64,000 nt of DNA, taken from NCBI GenBank assembly GCA_037833965.1, contig AP031357.1:13288001-13352000 (forward strand). Reading direction: 5' to 3'. Position 1 is the first letter of the stretch, and each line of letters begins with the position of its first letter. The notes below the pieces were generated by a model. The model saw nothing but the letters and a program-made list of their open reading frames with translations, did not search any database and was not told the origin of the DNA. The stretch comes from Marchantia polymorpha subsp. ruderalis (lineage: Eukaryota > Streptophyta > Marchantiopsida > Marchantiales > Marchantiaceae). This document shows positions 13,576 to 26,107 of the stretch, piece by piece. Both the position numbers and the translations under genes were made by a program.

Positions 13576-14260
13576 ATAATGTATCATAAGTTATATCTAG
13601 GGTATAGAACAAAAAAGGAGACCTTTGAATATTTCAAACTACGTTTTAGGCAAAATGCAAATTACATGAATGAAAAACACATTATTTGATATCATATTTA
13701 GAAAGATATAATGAGATTTAATTGTAAAAATTAATTGTATATTTATATTTATTTGAAAAGAGGATTAAATTTGAAGTAATTTATTATATTGAAAAATTAT
13801 GAAATTTTGGAGAATTTAGATCAGTAATGATTCAAAATTTATCAACATTAAAATTAGTGTGAAGAAAATTAACTTAAAACTAGGCTGTGAAAATAGTTTG
13901 TAACACCAAGTGATGTTTCTTTAAATATTTTTGAATTTACAACACCCATACAAGATGATAAAACTCTGATAAATAATTTTTTTATACATTGTTTGCAAAT
14001 CAAATTACATAACAAGCAAGTATAAGTGGATATTGAAGCATGTATTTGAATAAATACAAGCATGTTGTAATTAGTGTTGATATTTTGAGACTAAAATTTT
14101 CTTTATCAAATTAATGTGTTTTTTTGGTTTTGGTGTAGTAATAAAATGCCTTCTATGGATGATTTATAATTTTTTAAATTTCATTTTAAAAAAACAAATT
14201 TTCAAAAAAATATTTTTTTTTACTAAAATAGATTTTTTTTGTTGTTTGTGGTTTATCCAC

Positions 14261-14294
14261 TTGTTGTTTCATTCACAACTGAATGAAACAACAA
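14261..14294. repeat. Perfect 15-bp inverted repeat with 4-base loop
   Basis: TTGTTGTTTCATTCA at 14261-14275 is followed by CAAC and its exact reverse complement at 14280-14294. The short loop makes a stable hairpin possible on either strand. Confidence 0.8.
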
Positions 14295-16764
14295 AAGTTA
14301 GTTAAAGATAACACATTATGTACATGAGATAATTTTTCCAACATTACAGTCAATTGATTTTGATAATATCAGATTTTTTCTACAATATTTTATTTTTATT
14401 ATCTATCATATCGGATTTGAACGTTTACAAGATGTATTGAATATGTCATAACATATTATCAGTGAAACACTAGCAAAATATAGACTTTATTAATGACTTG
14501 ATTTCTTATTGTGAAATATTAAAATAAAAAACTTGTAATCTATGATACATCAAGTGAAGAACAATTATTTACAATGTGTAGAATTATAAAATAAGAGTCA
14601 AATCATAAAATTTTTGATATGGATAAAAAGTCAGATATGAAGAATGAATTTGATTTGAAACAGGAATTTATGATTTTCATTACTTACATAATATGATCAT
14701 TTAAATAAAACATCAAACTCTTTTTGCAGACAACTAATTCAATTTAATTCGTTGACTTTCGTCTTTTATTGATGAATTTTAGATATTTCCACATATCATC
14801 TTAGTTGAAAAAAAACAATCAATCTATGAATTTTCTAAAAATACTGTATATCCAGACTCATAAATTGTGTGATGTTGCTTTTGTATTTACCCTGATCATG
14901 CTATATACATATCTAGAATGACATCATGTGTTCATCCAGAATGAATCAAAATTTCTTTTTATTTCTATATTCATTTTATAGCATAGAAAATAATTCTTAT
15001 TATTTGAAATTTTTTCAATATCTTCTGGACTAAGGGGAAAATTAATTACGCTTCTTTTGAATTTTTGAGAATTTCTGTTATAATTCTAATAAGTTTATAC
15101 ATAAATTTTTTCCCAAAAAATTCAAAATTAAAAATATTTTTTATATGTTAAGTTTTATTTCTTAAAAAAATATTCAATAATTCTTCTTAAGAGTTTACAT
15201 GTGCGACCATATTAATGCTGCTTCAAATTTCATCATAATCTGATAAATTGATCTTTTGATATTGTAGGATTTGTATAAAATATTTATTTTAGGATTTTTA
15301 AAAAATAATTAAAAATTTATTCATTATCATCAATATATTGATCAAAATATTAAGGTTCAAATTCTTGCAAATAAACGGTTGTTACAACTGTTACAACTTT
15401 TTTTAACAAATATATGACATTGTGAAATGTGCAGAACTTGAGATTTTTTCACAACCAATGAAAGAAAAATTCCTAATATTCTAGTAAATCAAAGAAAAAA
15501 CTTAAATAACACATCAGTTTTTACTTGAGATTCAAAAAAAAACCTTTATTTCAAGTTCTGAATTAACAAAAAAGTAATTGGCTACAATAAAATTTTAAAA
15601 GTTGTGAATATTCTTTCCTAAATTTGATGAATGTTTTTATGTTCGATCACTTTTATAATAAAGAAAATCTTTCTACTATCTGACGTGAATTTGATGGATG
15701 TGATACTCAATCCGACAATAAGACTGAAATTCAAAATTTATTAATTACAAACGTTTGAATTGTTATTTGTAAAATTTTATATCAAAATAAGTTGAGAATC
15801 AGTCATATATTTTACTTTCATTTTGAATAACAGCAATGATTAATTTACATTTATAAGTCAATGCAATATATATTTTGCAAAGTAAAAAACATCTATATGT
15901 AAACTACATTTTTTATTACAAGCTTATGTTGTTACATGGTGTGATACATAATTTTGACATAATCCTACAAACAATTTACATATATCTTGCATCATATTTG
16001 AGCCTTCTCCAAATTATTAAAATTTAGTTCAAAAAGCATCATTACACCCTAACATTTATATATCAAGATGTTGAAATTAATTTTCTTATGAGATAATATA
16101 AAAGGATCAATTTTTTCTTAATGTTGAGTTAGTTTTTCATCATCTTGAAATTTCTTTTTCAATAAGATATTTTAAAATATATAATTTTTATATTCTTTTA
16201 AATTTAGCTTACATATTTTACCGACATAACACATAAAAAATGTGAAAATAAAATATTTTTTTGAAAAAAAATGTTATATCCGACAAAAAGTTTAAAAATT
16301 GTTTTTATGTTTTATATCTTAATGGAATAAAGTTTTAAATCAAAGTATGTATATATTGTAATCAAAATAAGTTACATAATAATACAACCCCATCATATAT
16401 GCAATGAAAATATACGGCGTTTTTCTCAAGATCATATGAAACTAAATTTGAAAATTGTTTGAAAAAATGTTTTGATATTAAATATTCTTTTATCTCATAT
16501 ATAAGTTAAAATTCAAGACATTTTTCCAAATAACATGAAGCTAATGTTTTAACTCTCAATAACACCTTCATTTACATATCCTTCAAGATTTGGAAAAATT
16601 CCTGAAATATTTTTTTTCTTACTGTAATTCAAGAGCATATTCAAAATATCAAAATAAGATCTACAAACTTAAAACTTGATTTAATTGATATAGCAAGAAA
16701 ATTCTAAATACATAACAACGTCAATACTTTTGTTTTGATAACGGTATCTTCATTTATTTCTGTG

Positions 16765-16850
16765 ATTCAACCTACATTGACCCTTATATACAACCTACAT
16801 TGACATTCAACCTACATATTGACCCTTATATACATTCAACCTACATTGAC
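16765..16850. repeat. Imperfect direct-repeat cluster
   Basis: The phrase CAACCTACATTGAC occurs four times, once as CAACCTACATATTGAC. Two of the copies are followed by CCTTATATAC. This is a small tandem cluster in AT-rich DNA, probably from slippage or unequal exchange. Confidence 0.75.
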
Positions 16851-17599
16851 GCTTAAAGTATGACGTTTACAAATTGTTTACTCATAAGATACATATTGTT
16901 ATATATCTATGTCACATGAACTGTAGATATGTTTGTTGTCTTTTAATAAAATATTTTCTCATGAAGATTCTATCATGACAAAATATGAACTGCCAGAGTA
17001 TTTTACTTTCACTTTCAAAGTTTATTTATTGAATTCACTTAATTATCTCAAAGATTTGTATGTAATTGGTTCAAACGGAACGAAAGAAAGAAAAAGGTTG
17101 TTATGCTCCACATGAAGAAGTTTTAAAATTTTTAAAATTCATGCTAAGTAAACTATGAGAATGGAAAATATGTACAAAAACTATGAAATTCATCTGGAAA
17201 TATAAAAATAATCATTTAAATTTTACAATTTGTATAAAAATAAATTGGATTATGCACGTAGGGTGGCTTTCAGCCTTTCTGGTTAGTGTGACCCCTTGAT
17301 TTCACACATTCTTCAACTCCTTTATCCCTCATTTATAATATTCATTCTTAATTTTCGTAGTCTAGTGGCAAAGTTTGGTTGATGAGGAGGACCGCTTAGA
17401 TTGGGATGCCATTCTAGGGGTACCACGTTCCTTACGTCTCAATGCGTAAATTTCTACAATTTTTGTAATTTCTTACTTGCGTTTGTTTCTTCTTACAATC
17501 GAAGATTCTAGTTCAAATTCCATAAGCACTACAACCATGTCTGATCTTCAGCATTCATACATACACACTGTAAAGGATATGGGTATTTGTAAATATTGC

Positions 17600-20500
17600 A
17601 TAATTTATGAAATAGAATGATTGTTTGCAATCCCATAGAATACAATACTCAATATATCATTGTCTGAATCACGTAATGATGATGCATGTACAATCTGCAG
17701 CTGACTCTTCTATTCGAACAAGTGAGATGCAGGATTGTGTAGAACCACCCACTGATGCTGCATCAGAATACTGCTCTTCATATATGCTCTGTCCATCTAC
17801 CATCTATGGCAGGATTTACAGGAGTGTTGACATTTCAAGTATATGTCTATGCATCATATCAACGGTCCAAAGCTGAGGATCAAGATTTTCTGATCTTTAC
17901 TACTTATTTTATTCTTGATTAACAAGTGGCCTTCGTCTCTTCACTCTTCACGTTTGATCCCTGACGTTACAACTTTCCAATTTTCTGATTCGCATCTGGC
18001 TGGAACCCGAGGTTCCGAACGGTATCCATGATATGATGACATGATATATGTTCATTTTGAATGATATTAAAATGTACTTGAATTTCAATACTAAGAGCCC
18101 TAGATGGATTGCTCGTGCCTGAACGCATTTGTTGCATAAGAAGTCATGACTGATCTTGTGGCATGGTGACAAGTTGTTGAGGGGTTTGGAAATTTCTTTT
18201 GCAACTTTTTTGGCATTGCATGTTCTTCTTTCCTACCTTAGGCCCTACAATATTATGGATGGCTCTTCACTGTTTATCTTTGGACGTAGTTATTGCGAGA
18301 GACAAGTGATGGCTGTAGTGCTCATATGTATATTGAGAAAGTGATAAAAAAAGAGGGAACTTTTTTAGTTAAAAGAAGTTCAGAAAACTTCTAAAAAAAC
18401 ATAAATCCGAGGGTCATATTATGCACATATTTAATAGATAAAATACCCCCTGTAGTCTAGTATATGATTTACAAATTGTTTTCATTGTTTGCTTCATGAA
18501 AAAATTATTCCGAAATGATTTCTTTTGTGAAAATTTCATGGAGCAAGAAATCTTTCTGCATTCCGATCAAGTCACTCACAATTCGGATGATTATGCTCGA
18601 GAACAAGGCTTAGTCTACTGGCAATCCGAGACTGTCATTAAGTTTTTATTGCAAGCACTGATTTTACAGCTGGTCCAGGTATGATCCTACTTGCATCACC
18701 ACCAACTGTGATGGCGTCATGGTTGGACCACTGCTGTCAGGCTAGTGCAATACGAGTTGTTGTAATTTTCTGAGACTCTTCGTGAGCCTAGGAACTGTCA
18801 CCGTCAAGCCTTCGCAACACTTCGCGTGCGGCTGTGCTTGAAATGTCCTGAATCTGAAACGTGATACTGGATCTAATACACGAAGAAATCTCTTCACTAA
18901 GTCTCTCAGCGCACGTGCTCATCCTCTGACTTGTCCGGCACCTGCACAAGAGAGCGTGTGCCTAGTGAACGAACGAGCTTGGACGAACTATCATAGAGGA
19001 AATACATGAAGACTGCGACTTGTCTGTCTCGGCGAAGGGAAGTGAAGGGATGTGATGGAGATGGAGCTACCGTTCCAGCACCACCAGCTCAACATAACTC
19101 GGATCGAAATATCAGATCACGTCCGGACCCCAAAATCCCCATCGGCTTTTGAGCTATCCCATCAGAGGCGAATGCCAATTGCTCACTGGAAGATCGACTT
19201 CTGAACACGAAGCGGCGAACGGTGGTGAAAGCTACTGATGACAGCCGAAACCAGCGCAAACCGAGCGGATCTTCAGACCAATGTGAGCCTCAAGATTCAA
19301 GACTGGGCCAGCGCGTGGGCTTTCGTCAATTCCAGCAACAGATCGTACGTGAACTCATACATCGTATCAATGGCCCTTCACAGACGTTGGCCAAGCCGCT
19401 GAAAGTCGTTGAGAGCCTCAAACGGGAACCAGCTCATCCGATGATCATGATTCGATCGTACGAGAGCATGAACATTGCCCTCTCAGAAAATAAGCTGGCA
19501 TGGCTGCAGCGACAAACCGGTAGGATTGGTTTGCATCTGACATCACCAGCTTCACAATTGCGATGCGCTGCAAATGTGGATGTGACTCGGGTTCATGTTG
19601 TCGTGCGATTCTGAACTGGCACAGGCAAGTGATCTCACATAATCCAGCTCAGATAAAAAATACACGGTCAAATGCTCGCCGGTGACGTTCTCCTCTATCA
19701 CGAGGCAGATCAGAGCTGGCAATCGGACGATCGGAAGTCTCAGCGTTTCTAAGCACTGCAGTTGAAAGCTGAAAGCTGAAAGCTGAAAGCTGGACGCTGG
19801 ACGTTGTGAGCGTGACCGGAATCCATAAAGCGAAACATGCGGACGGCTTACGTGGAAGACGTCATCGGTGCATCCGATGGAGTTGCATTCGATGAATTCC
19901 ATGAAACGGTCGAGGAGAGGTTTTTGTGGAACTCGGGCTCATGGTGGACAAATATCTAGGAATAGGATTTACGACTTTTTTCAAGTTTACGGGATAGCAG
20001 AAGCCAGGACAATATGATAGACAAAGGGTTCATCAAGTGTCAAGTCTTTCGGCCTTAATGGATCTTCCACATCGATGTTGATATTAGGAAGCGTTTCTGA
20101 ATAAATTATGCTGGAATCATACGTGTCAAAATATGATCTTTCTCAGAGGCTCCTCTACGTCACATGTGACTTTATAAACGCGGAGGAAGCATGAACCGAA
20201 ACGTTCTGTGCATGGTTTATTCATTATAACTGGAAGGAAATGCTTAAACTTGTATTGTCTTGTTGAGGGGATTATGAAGGCGTTAGCAAAACGGAATTGC
20301 CCATTTTTCGTATGGGGACACCTCAATATGGATTTCATTCTACAAATCTCCCGATTTTTTTTCTCTGTTTAATACTAACGAACATCGCATTGCCCTCAAC
20401 AAAGGATACAATATGTGGTGCGATTGATGTATTTTTCTTGGCATCAAACTCAGCCCAGTTTACACGGTTTCCACCGAGAATCACTCAAGCTTGTCTCACA

Positions 20501-23500
20501 TATCCTCTGACATGGAGACAATGACTGAACATCACCCATACGTTCTAGTTGTCATGTGAGGATATCACCGCAGTTTAAAATCATTGTACTGTTCTACCGT
20601 AATATCTTTTTTTGTGTCCTGAAAATCTTCACTTCTAGCTTTGTCATACGTTTCGAACAGTATCAAAATTATCACATACTGTTGGAAGATGCTTATGGAA
20701 TTTTGTAACTATTATGGTTAATAGAGAAGCAAAAATCTCAAGAAGAGTAACCTGGTGCACAGGTCTATGTAACGAAAATCATTTATGTGATAGATCGCGT
20801 AAAATATCATGAATCGAACAAACCGTCAATTTTCGGTTGACAGATGCTTATTTTGTTCTAGAAGTAAGTTTCTGAAACATCAACAGTTTTGACTGCCCCC
20901 TATGCTGAAACATAAACGCTTGATAATATGCTTCTTGACTTTGATGATGAGTGCGTAAGTTGTTTTTAGAAGCTTGGCCACTGAAACCAAGCTATGACAC
21001 AATAGTGGTGAAGGTACTTCTGAAGGGAGGTAAAACCATGGGTACAAGTATTTTGTATCCATCTACTATTGCCCTAGCTTGAAGAGAAGAGGCAGCCAGC
21101 TACCAAGATTCGAGGTAGCCATTTACAGATGGACATGAAAGAAACCTTTTCATAAAGGGTAGGGTAGACACTCATCGCGAACAGGAGTGACGCTGTCACA
21201 TCTTGCACAGACAGCAGATTTCATTCCCTCTTATAAAGGGGACTTATATCCCACTTTACTCACCCTTTTCAATGAAAAACATGAAGTTTTGTAAATTATT
21301 AGACATCATTTGATGTAGTTTGAGATTCATCTTAATCTAATCTTTGTTTGTTTTTACTTAGACTATATATCATGGCAACAACATGTCACATCACTATCGG
21401 ACTCTGCATGTTTAGATCTTCAGTGGTGATGATAGATTGATGTTTGGGAGAAATTAAATGACAATAGTAAAGCCGTTGGTCAACTCAAGATATGTCACGT
21501 TTTATGATCACAACAACATGCTTGAAGTTTTGTCATTCTACTTGAAAAGTGCACTATAAGCAAATGTTTAATGAGTATCTTTTGGTGACTGGGCTTCAAA
21601 GTACAATGTTACTTTCACTAAGAGAATGGATTAAGCTTATCATAGCAAAAACGTCTTTCAAGAAATGCATTCGAAAAGGTCTTTTTATGTTCTACACAAC
21701 GCGGCATCATTTTGGGCTGCAGTAACCATGAGTGCAAACTCTATGAGTGAGGAGATTGACATGATATATATGTTCAAGTGACAAGGATCTAATCTGAGTT
21801 ACACTGTTAGATTCGAGAGGTTTTGCTGTCATATGAGCAATATGTCATCGCCTTCACTACAATCGAAGCTTGAGAGTTTGTCTGGAAAATTTCACCCTAC
21901 AGCTTAGCACTATGGATTATTTACTAAATCTTACAAACTAAACGTGATTCTTCGTTAAAATTATTTCACCTTACAACTTAGCAGTATGGTCTAGTATTTT
22001 AAATATTACAAATAAACGTGATTCCATTTTCAATGTAAATCGGTGGCTTGTACAATATTTTAAAATATGTCTAATCTGACTTAAAGGCCATTGGCCATTG
22101 GGAAACAACCAAGAGCGTGATGTGAGCATCTGGAGGCGTTGAGACTGCACTTACGGTAACGAGGGCCTTTCTTGCATGCAGCCTTGGGTATGGAATCTTG
22201 TAAGATCCCATCCCCCATAAACACGTCTAAGTCCTTGAGGGCAATTCTTAGACCAATAGAATGCAACTGGCCAGAGCACTACTGTCAATATGTGATTACC
22301 GTAGAAGACAGCGAATGTAGTGGAAACCAGCCTGCAGCCAAATGAGTAGCCAAAGTAGACAAATGGTCTCCAGTTGCTTTCCCTGTATGTTACAAGTCTA
22401 AATTCAGTGTACAGAGAAATTTTATCTGAATTGTTCTGCGCAGATTAAAAAAAAAAACAGCAAGATTCCTTCATAGGGTAAAATAAATTAAAATTCAGTT
22501 CATGGTTGTAGCCATTTTCCAATGTGAAGTTCTTCGTCCTGCAAATCCATTACGAAGGCATGAGAAATGATGAGCACAGTTGGCCGTAGCAGCAACGGCA
22601 TGTCCAAGACAAGGGATCGTATAGTTCAAATTCTTCTTTTTATATTTAGAAATGCGCCAGTTTCCTAAAATACATGAAGAACCAACGGATCGATTCAAAT
22701 CTATTGAACGGATCTCAACTGCAACTCCAACGGAGGATTTACCTTTTTAGCAAGACTGCAGGACGAAGGATAGGACCGGTGAGTGAGACACAGTTGACCG
22801 ACTCCAGGTCCGGGGCACCGTAAATCATAAATACAGTGGTGCTTGCACCACAGTAGCGACCGTTGAGGTAAATCCTGGCCTCATGGAAATCTGATTCTAT
22901 GATTCTCTGGCAAAACTGAGGGAGGGAGGAGAATTGTTGAGTCGGGCACCATCAGCATCATCGACTCCCCACATATTATCCGCAACCGCTGTATGGAGCT
23001 TGATTAGGGAGGCCCACTTTAGTAGATGGACCATTACAGAAAAGGGCATGGAGATCAAAGACGCGCAGCTAATGCGAGTGCTCCGACTGAGCCTAGTATA
23101 GAGTGAGCATGCCCACGTAAGGCGAGAGTACGACGACAAGTACGTGGATATATCCCTCCGGAGATATCCATGACCATCGGTGGGCAAGAAAACTTAATGC
23201 ACAACGTCGATACAGATAATGTTGACCACTTATATCCACTTCTGCAGCGCCCAAACCTTGCTCCAGGAGCCGGGCCGAGCCAGAGTAAAGATATCCGTAC
23301 CGGTCAAAGCGAAGATATATACCCCACAGGCATACAGGGACGAGGGCTGGACTCGGTGGGGTCGGTTTAAGGGCAGGAGTGAAGGGAGAGAATCAGAGTG
23401 GAGAAGGATGATATCTTGTAAGATTCGAAGGACGCAAGAGTTGTCAGAGCCCGGGAGGAAACTGGGCAAATATGGGGCCGGTCAGGAAAAGGAGCTGCGA

Positions 23501-23640
23501 GACGAGGGGACTATAGTCGGTGAGATTGTGTACTGAGTGTGACACATGGTGGGCGAGGCAAATCACAAATAGTGTGGATAATGGAGGTTTCCAAATAGCG
23601 AACAGGAGGTCGAATGGCACAGTATTCGCTGGAGGGCGAC
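17600..23640. other. Mixed-composition intergenic DNA, no gene recognised
   Basis: Several ORFs of 60-130 codons occur on both strands, for example 19222-19614 and 19552-19902 minus. The 19222 frame begins with GTG rather than ATG, and none has a recognisable domain. A heptamer run lies at 19763-19791. Sequence around 21829-21890 weakly resembles a retroelement RNase H motif but is interrupted by a stop. I call no gene. Confidence 0.4.
19763..19791. repeat. Heptamer tandem repeat (GAAAGCT)x4
   Basis: Four consecutive GAAAGCT units are followed by the related GGACGCT / GGACGTT. This is a minisatellite-like run with no gene around it. Confidence 0.75.
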
Positions 23641-24491
23641 GGTTCCAGACGGCGCCCGTTGACCCGAGGGCGTGACAAAGCTACGCATTAGGCTGCGAGC
23701 CGCGACTGGGAGGCGGACACGTGGAGAATCCGGCATGCGTGGGGTGAGGACGAACCCTAAACCGCGTGGGCTCCTCCGGCCCGAGGAGGTACCGTCTGCC
23801 TCGCCCGTCCGTCCAGATTACCATCCGTTCCCATCCGTCCGTCCGGGTGTTGCGAACCCCGTAGCAGGCATGCACGCGGGGCCGCGGCCTTGCTCGCTCG
23901 CTCGCTCGCTCGCGCGCGCTCTGGGCTGCATGCGAGGGCCTCGCTGCCTGCTCCCTTCAGCCCTGGAGCCCGTCGCTGTTGTCGTTCGAGGAGGGGCGAG
24001 CGGCAGACAATAGAAATAGGGCGCGAGATCGCAGCGGATAGAAAGGACGAGGGCAGGCGGACCAAGCGAGAATCGAGCTGGGGGCTTTAGCGGAGCAGAG
24101 CTGGGGCTTGCATTGCGGGGTCTCTCTCGCTCCCTCCTTCCAGTCGGTCACTCACTCACTCACTCACTCCGGAGCTCACTTCGGTCCGTTGCACCGCGCT
24201 CTACACTCCAACGACGGCTGTACGCGGGCGGACCAGAGCTACTGTAAGGACGAGGAGGCATGGGGGCCTTGACAGGGGGATCGAGGAGTGGCAGCGGTGG
24301 TAGAGAGCTGCTGCAGCAGGAGGTCGCTTGAGGGAAGACGGGCGGGGCGATCGCAGGGTGCCACATTATTATTAGCCGCCGAGGAGAGAGCTGAGGGAGG
24401 GCACTGTTGGCGGGTGCGTCGACCTCCTCGCCCCGATTCGACCCCACTTTTGGACAGAGAGAGGAGAGAGGTCGGGAAGAGCGACGGAGCG

Positions 24492-24519
24492 AGAGGGAGG
24501 GAGGGAGGGAGGGAGGGAG
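24492..24519. repeat. (GGGA)n microsatellite
   Basis: Uninterrupted GGGA units on the + strand, within the purine-rich upstream region of the PP2C gene. Confidence 0.85.
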
Positions 24520-24831
24520 TCGAGTGGAGCGAGCGGCACAGTGGGTGGGCTTGTCGTTCTTGATGCTGGCACACGCAGGGGCGGGGCAGGGCGAGGCCAG
24601 GCCAGGCCCGTCCAGTCGAGGCGAGGGAAGGCAAGCGGGAAGGCGAGGCAAGGGGTGAGGTGTGCGCGAGTTTCTGATTGATCCACAACGCATGGTGAGG
24701 AGGGAGGCAGGACGGGAAGGGCGAGGCCGGTCGCTGCTGCAGCCCCAGCACAAGACGCCAGGCACAGGCCGAGGGAGCGGGAGGCCGCGGGGCCCCGAGG
24801 CCTGAGCAGCAGCACAGCAGCAGCACAAGGA

Positions 24832-24866
24832 GCAGCAGCAGCAGCAGCAGCAGAAGAAGAAGAAGG
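24832..24866. repeat. (GCA)n-(GAA)n compound microsatellite
   Basis: GCA triplets run directly into GAA triplets. The matching strings in other frames are low-complexity shadows. Confidence 0.85.
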
Positions 24867-25040
24867 CCTGCAGCTGTAGGAGTAGTGGTAGTTGTAGTAG
24901 GGTAGTAAGTAAGTTGTAGACTGCTGCTGCTGCTTCTGCTTCTTCTTAGCAGTGCGCCTTGCAGCAGTAGGAGAAAAGTCATATCAGTGAGGAGGAGCAG
25001 GCCGGAGGGGAGGAGGAGGTGGTGGAGGCCGGAAGGAGGT

Positions 25041-25068
25041 GAAGAAGAAGAAGAAGAAGAAGAAGAAG
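25041..25068. repeat. (GAA)n microsatellite
   Basis: About nine uninterrupted GAA triplets in the purine-rich tract upstream of the PP2C gene. Confidence 0.85.
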
Positions 25069-26107
25069 TCGAGAGAGAGGCGAGGCGAGGGGAGGAGGAG
25101 AGGAGTGGGGAGCAGAGAGAGAGGCGAGCGAGAGTGGAGGGCCGGGCCGAGGGGCGGGAGGGCGAGCGCAGAGAGGCGAGGGAGGAGGACAGGAAAGGCG
25201 AGGCGGGGCAGGGCGGGTCAGGGCAGGGCAGGGGCAAGGAAGAGAGCAAGGGGATTGCGTTACATAAATTAAAGGTATATAGCCAGAAATTGGCCGAGCG
25301 GGGATTAAGTATCGGGGTGATCGAGGGCTCTTAGGGATTGAGGTGGAGGTCGTAAACTGGATCCTGGCTTATTTACCTCGGATCTTCGTGGCTCTTTGTC
25401 GGTAGACGGCCGGAGAAGGCGAAAGGCAGGCGAGAGGGCGCAGCGAAGGGAAATATTAGCGGATCTTGCTTTTGTGGTGCTGAGAGGGGAGGTTTCATGA
25501 CGGGGATTGAAGGCGTGTAGGCTTTCCTTTCTACATGGTTGCATTGCAATCGTTTCCTGCGAGAAGGAGAGAGGACTAGACAGGCAGATTCGAGTCGAGG
25601 AGGAGGAGGAGGAGCTTGTGTGGACTTTTGTAACGTACGGGAGGTGAAAGTGTAGTTTTCATGTACTCTGAATCGATACTAGGCCATAGGCGTGCCCGTA
25701 CGCCTGTACAGGATCGAGAGAGGAGGCCCTACTAGCGTTCGATATACAGAAGAATTTCATCAGCATATCCCTAACGAAGTTGATTGCGGAAAGAGTGACT
25801 TGCCCGAAACTGCTGCCAGTTCCAGCGCTCAGCACACAGGTCGGCCTCGGTTGCGTTGGTCGCGACTGGCGGGCTCTGGCATCGAGGGAATAGAATTGTA
25901 GTGTACCGAAAATCAATGAGGTTTGCCTCAGCAGCGTCAAGCGGGTTGCTTTTTTTTCAAAGGTACATGATGTAAAAAGCTATTATCGATGGTGAGGAAG
26001 AAGAATCAGCGCCGATGTAGATAGACAAAATCAGCATGGTGAGGAAGAGATTGCGGGACGAGGAGGGAGGGGAATATGAGGCTTATTCTGGAGGTATGAG
26101 ATGAGGG

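Larger units (their letters stand above)
9850..17600. other. Long AT-rich gene-free tract
   Basis: About 7.7 kb of AT-rich DNA. The ORFs present (11234-11542 is the longest at 102 codons) show no domain. The tract carries perfect short inverted repeats at 10009-10043, 13518-13575 and 14261-14294 and a direct-repeat cluster at 16765-16850. It most likely consists of old, unrecognisable transposon DNA. Confidence 0.45.
23640..25660. other. GC-rich, purine-biased region upstream of the PP2C gene
   Basis: The + strand is markedly purine-rich from about 24430 to 25240. It carries several microsatellites: GCTC at 23892-23918, CACT at 24147-24169, GGGA at 24492-24519, GCA then GAA at 24832-24866, and GAA at 25041-25068. 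The long minus-strand ORF at 24239-25249 is the low-complexity Ser/Leu/Pro shadow of this purine strand and not a gene. The block lies 0.5-2.5 kb upstream of the PP2C start and probably holds its promoter and perhaps its 5' UTR. I cannot place a transcription start. Confidence 0.5.

Noticed and set aside
17360-17520. A-box-like GTCTAGTGGC and B-box-like AGTTCAAATTCC
   Set aside because: The two motifs are about 140 bases apart, too far for a tRNA or normal SINE head, and nothing folds between them.
19222-19614. 130-codon + strand ORF in mixed DNA
   Set aside because: It has no ATG at the start, no recognised domain and no splice partner. An overlapping minus-strand ORF of similar length shows that such frames arise by chance here.
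21829-21890. Possible copia RNase H motif (QYVIAFTTIEA then EFVW)
   Set aside because: Only about 15 residues resemble the QxxVALSTTEAEY motif, a stop interrupts it, and flanking sequence in the same frame does not match the domain.
24239-25249. 336-codon minus-strand ORF in the GC-rich region upstream of the PP2C gene
   Set aside because: The translation is almost only Ser, Leu, Pro and Thr strings produced by GAA/GCA/GGGA microsatellites on the other strand. Overlapping frames are open as well, and there is no domain.
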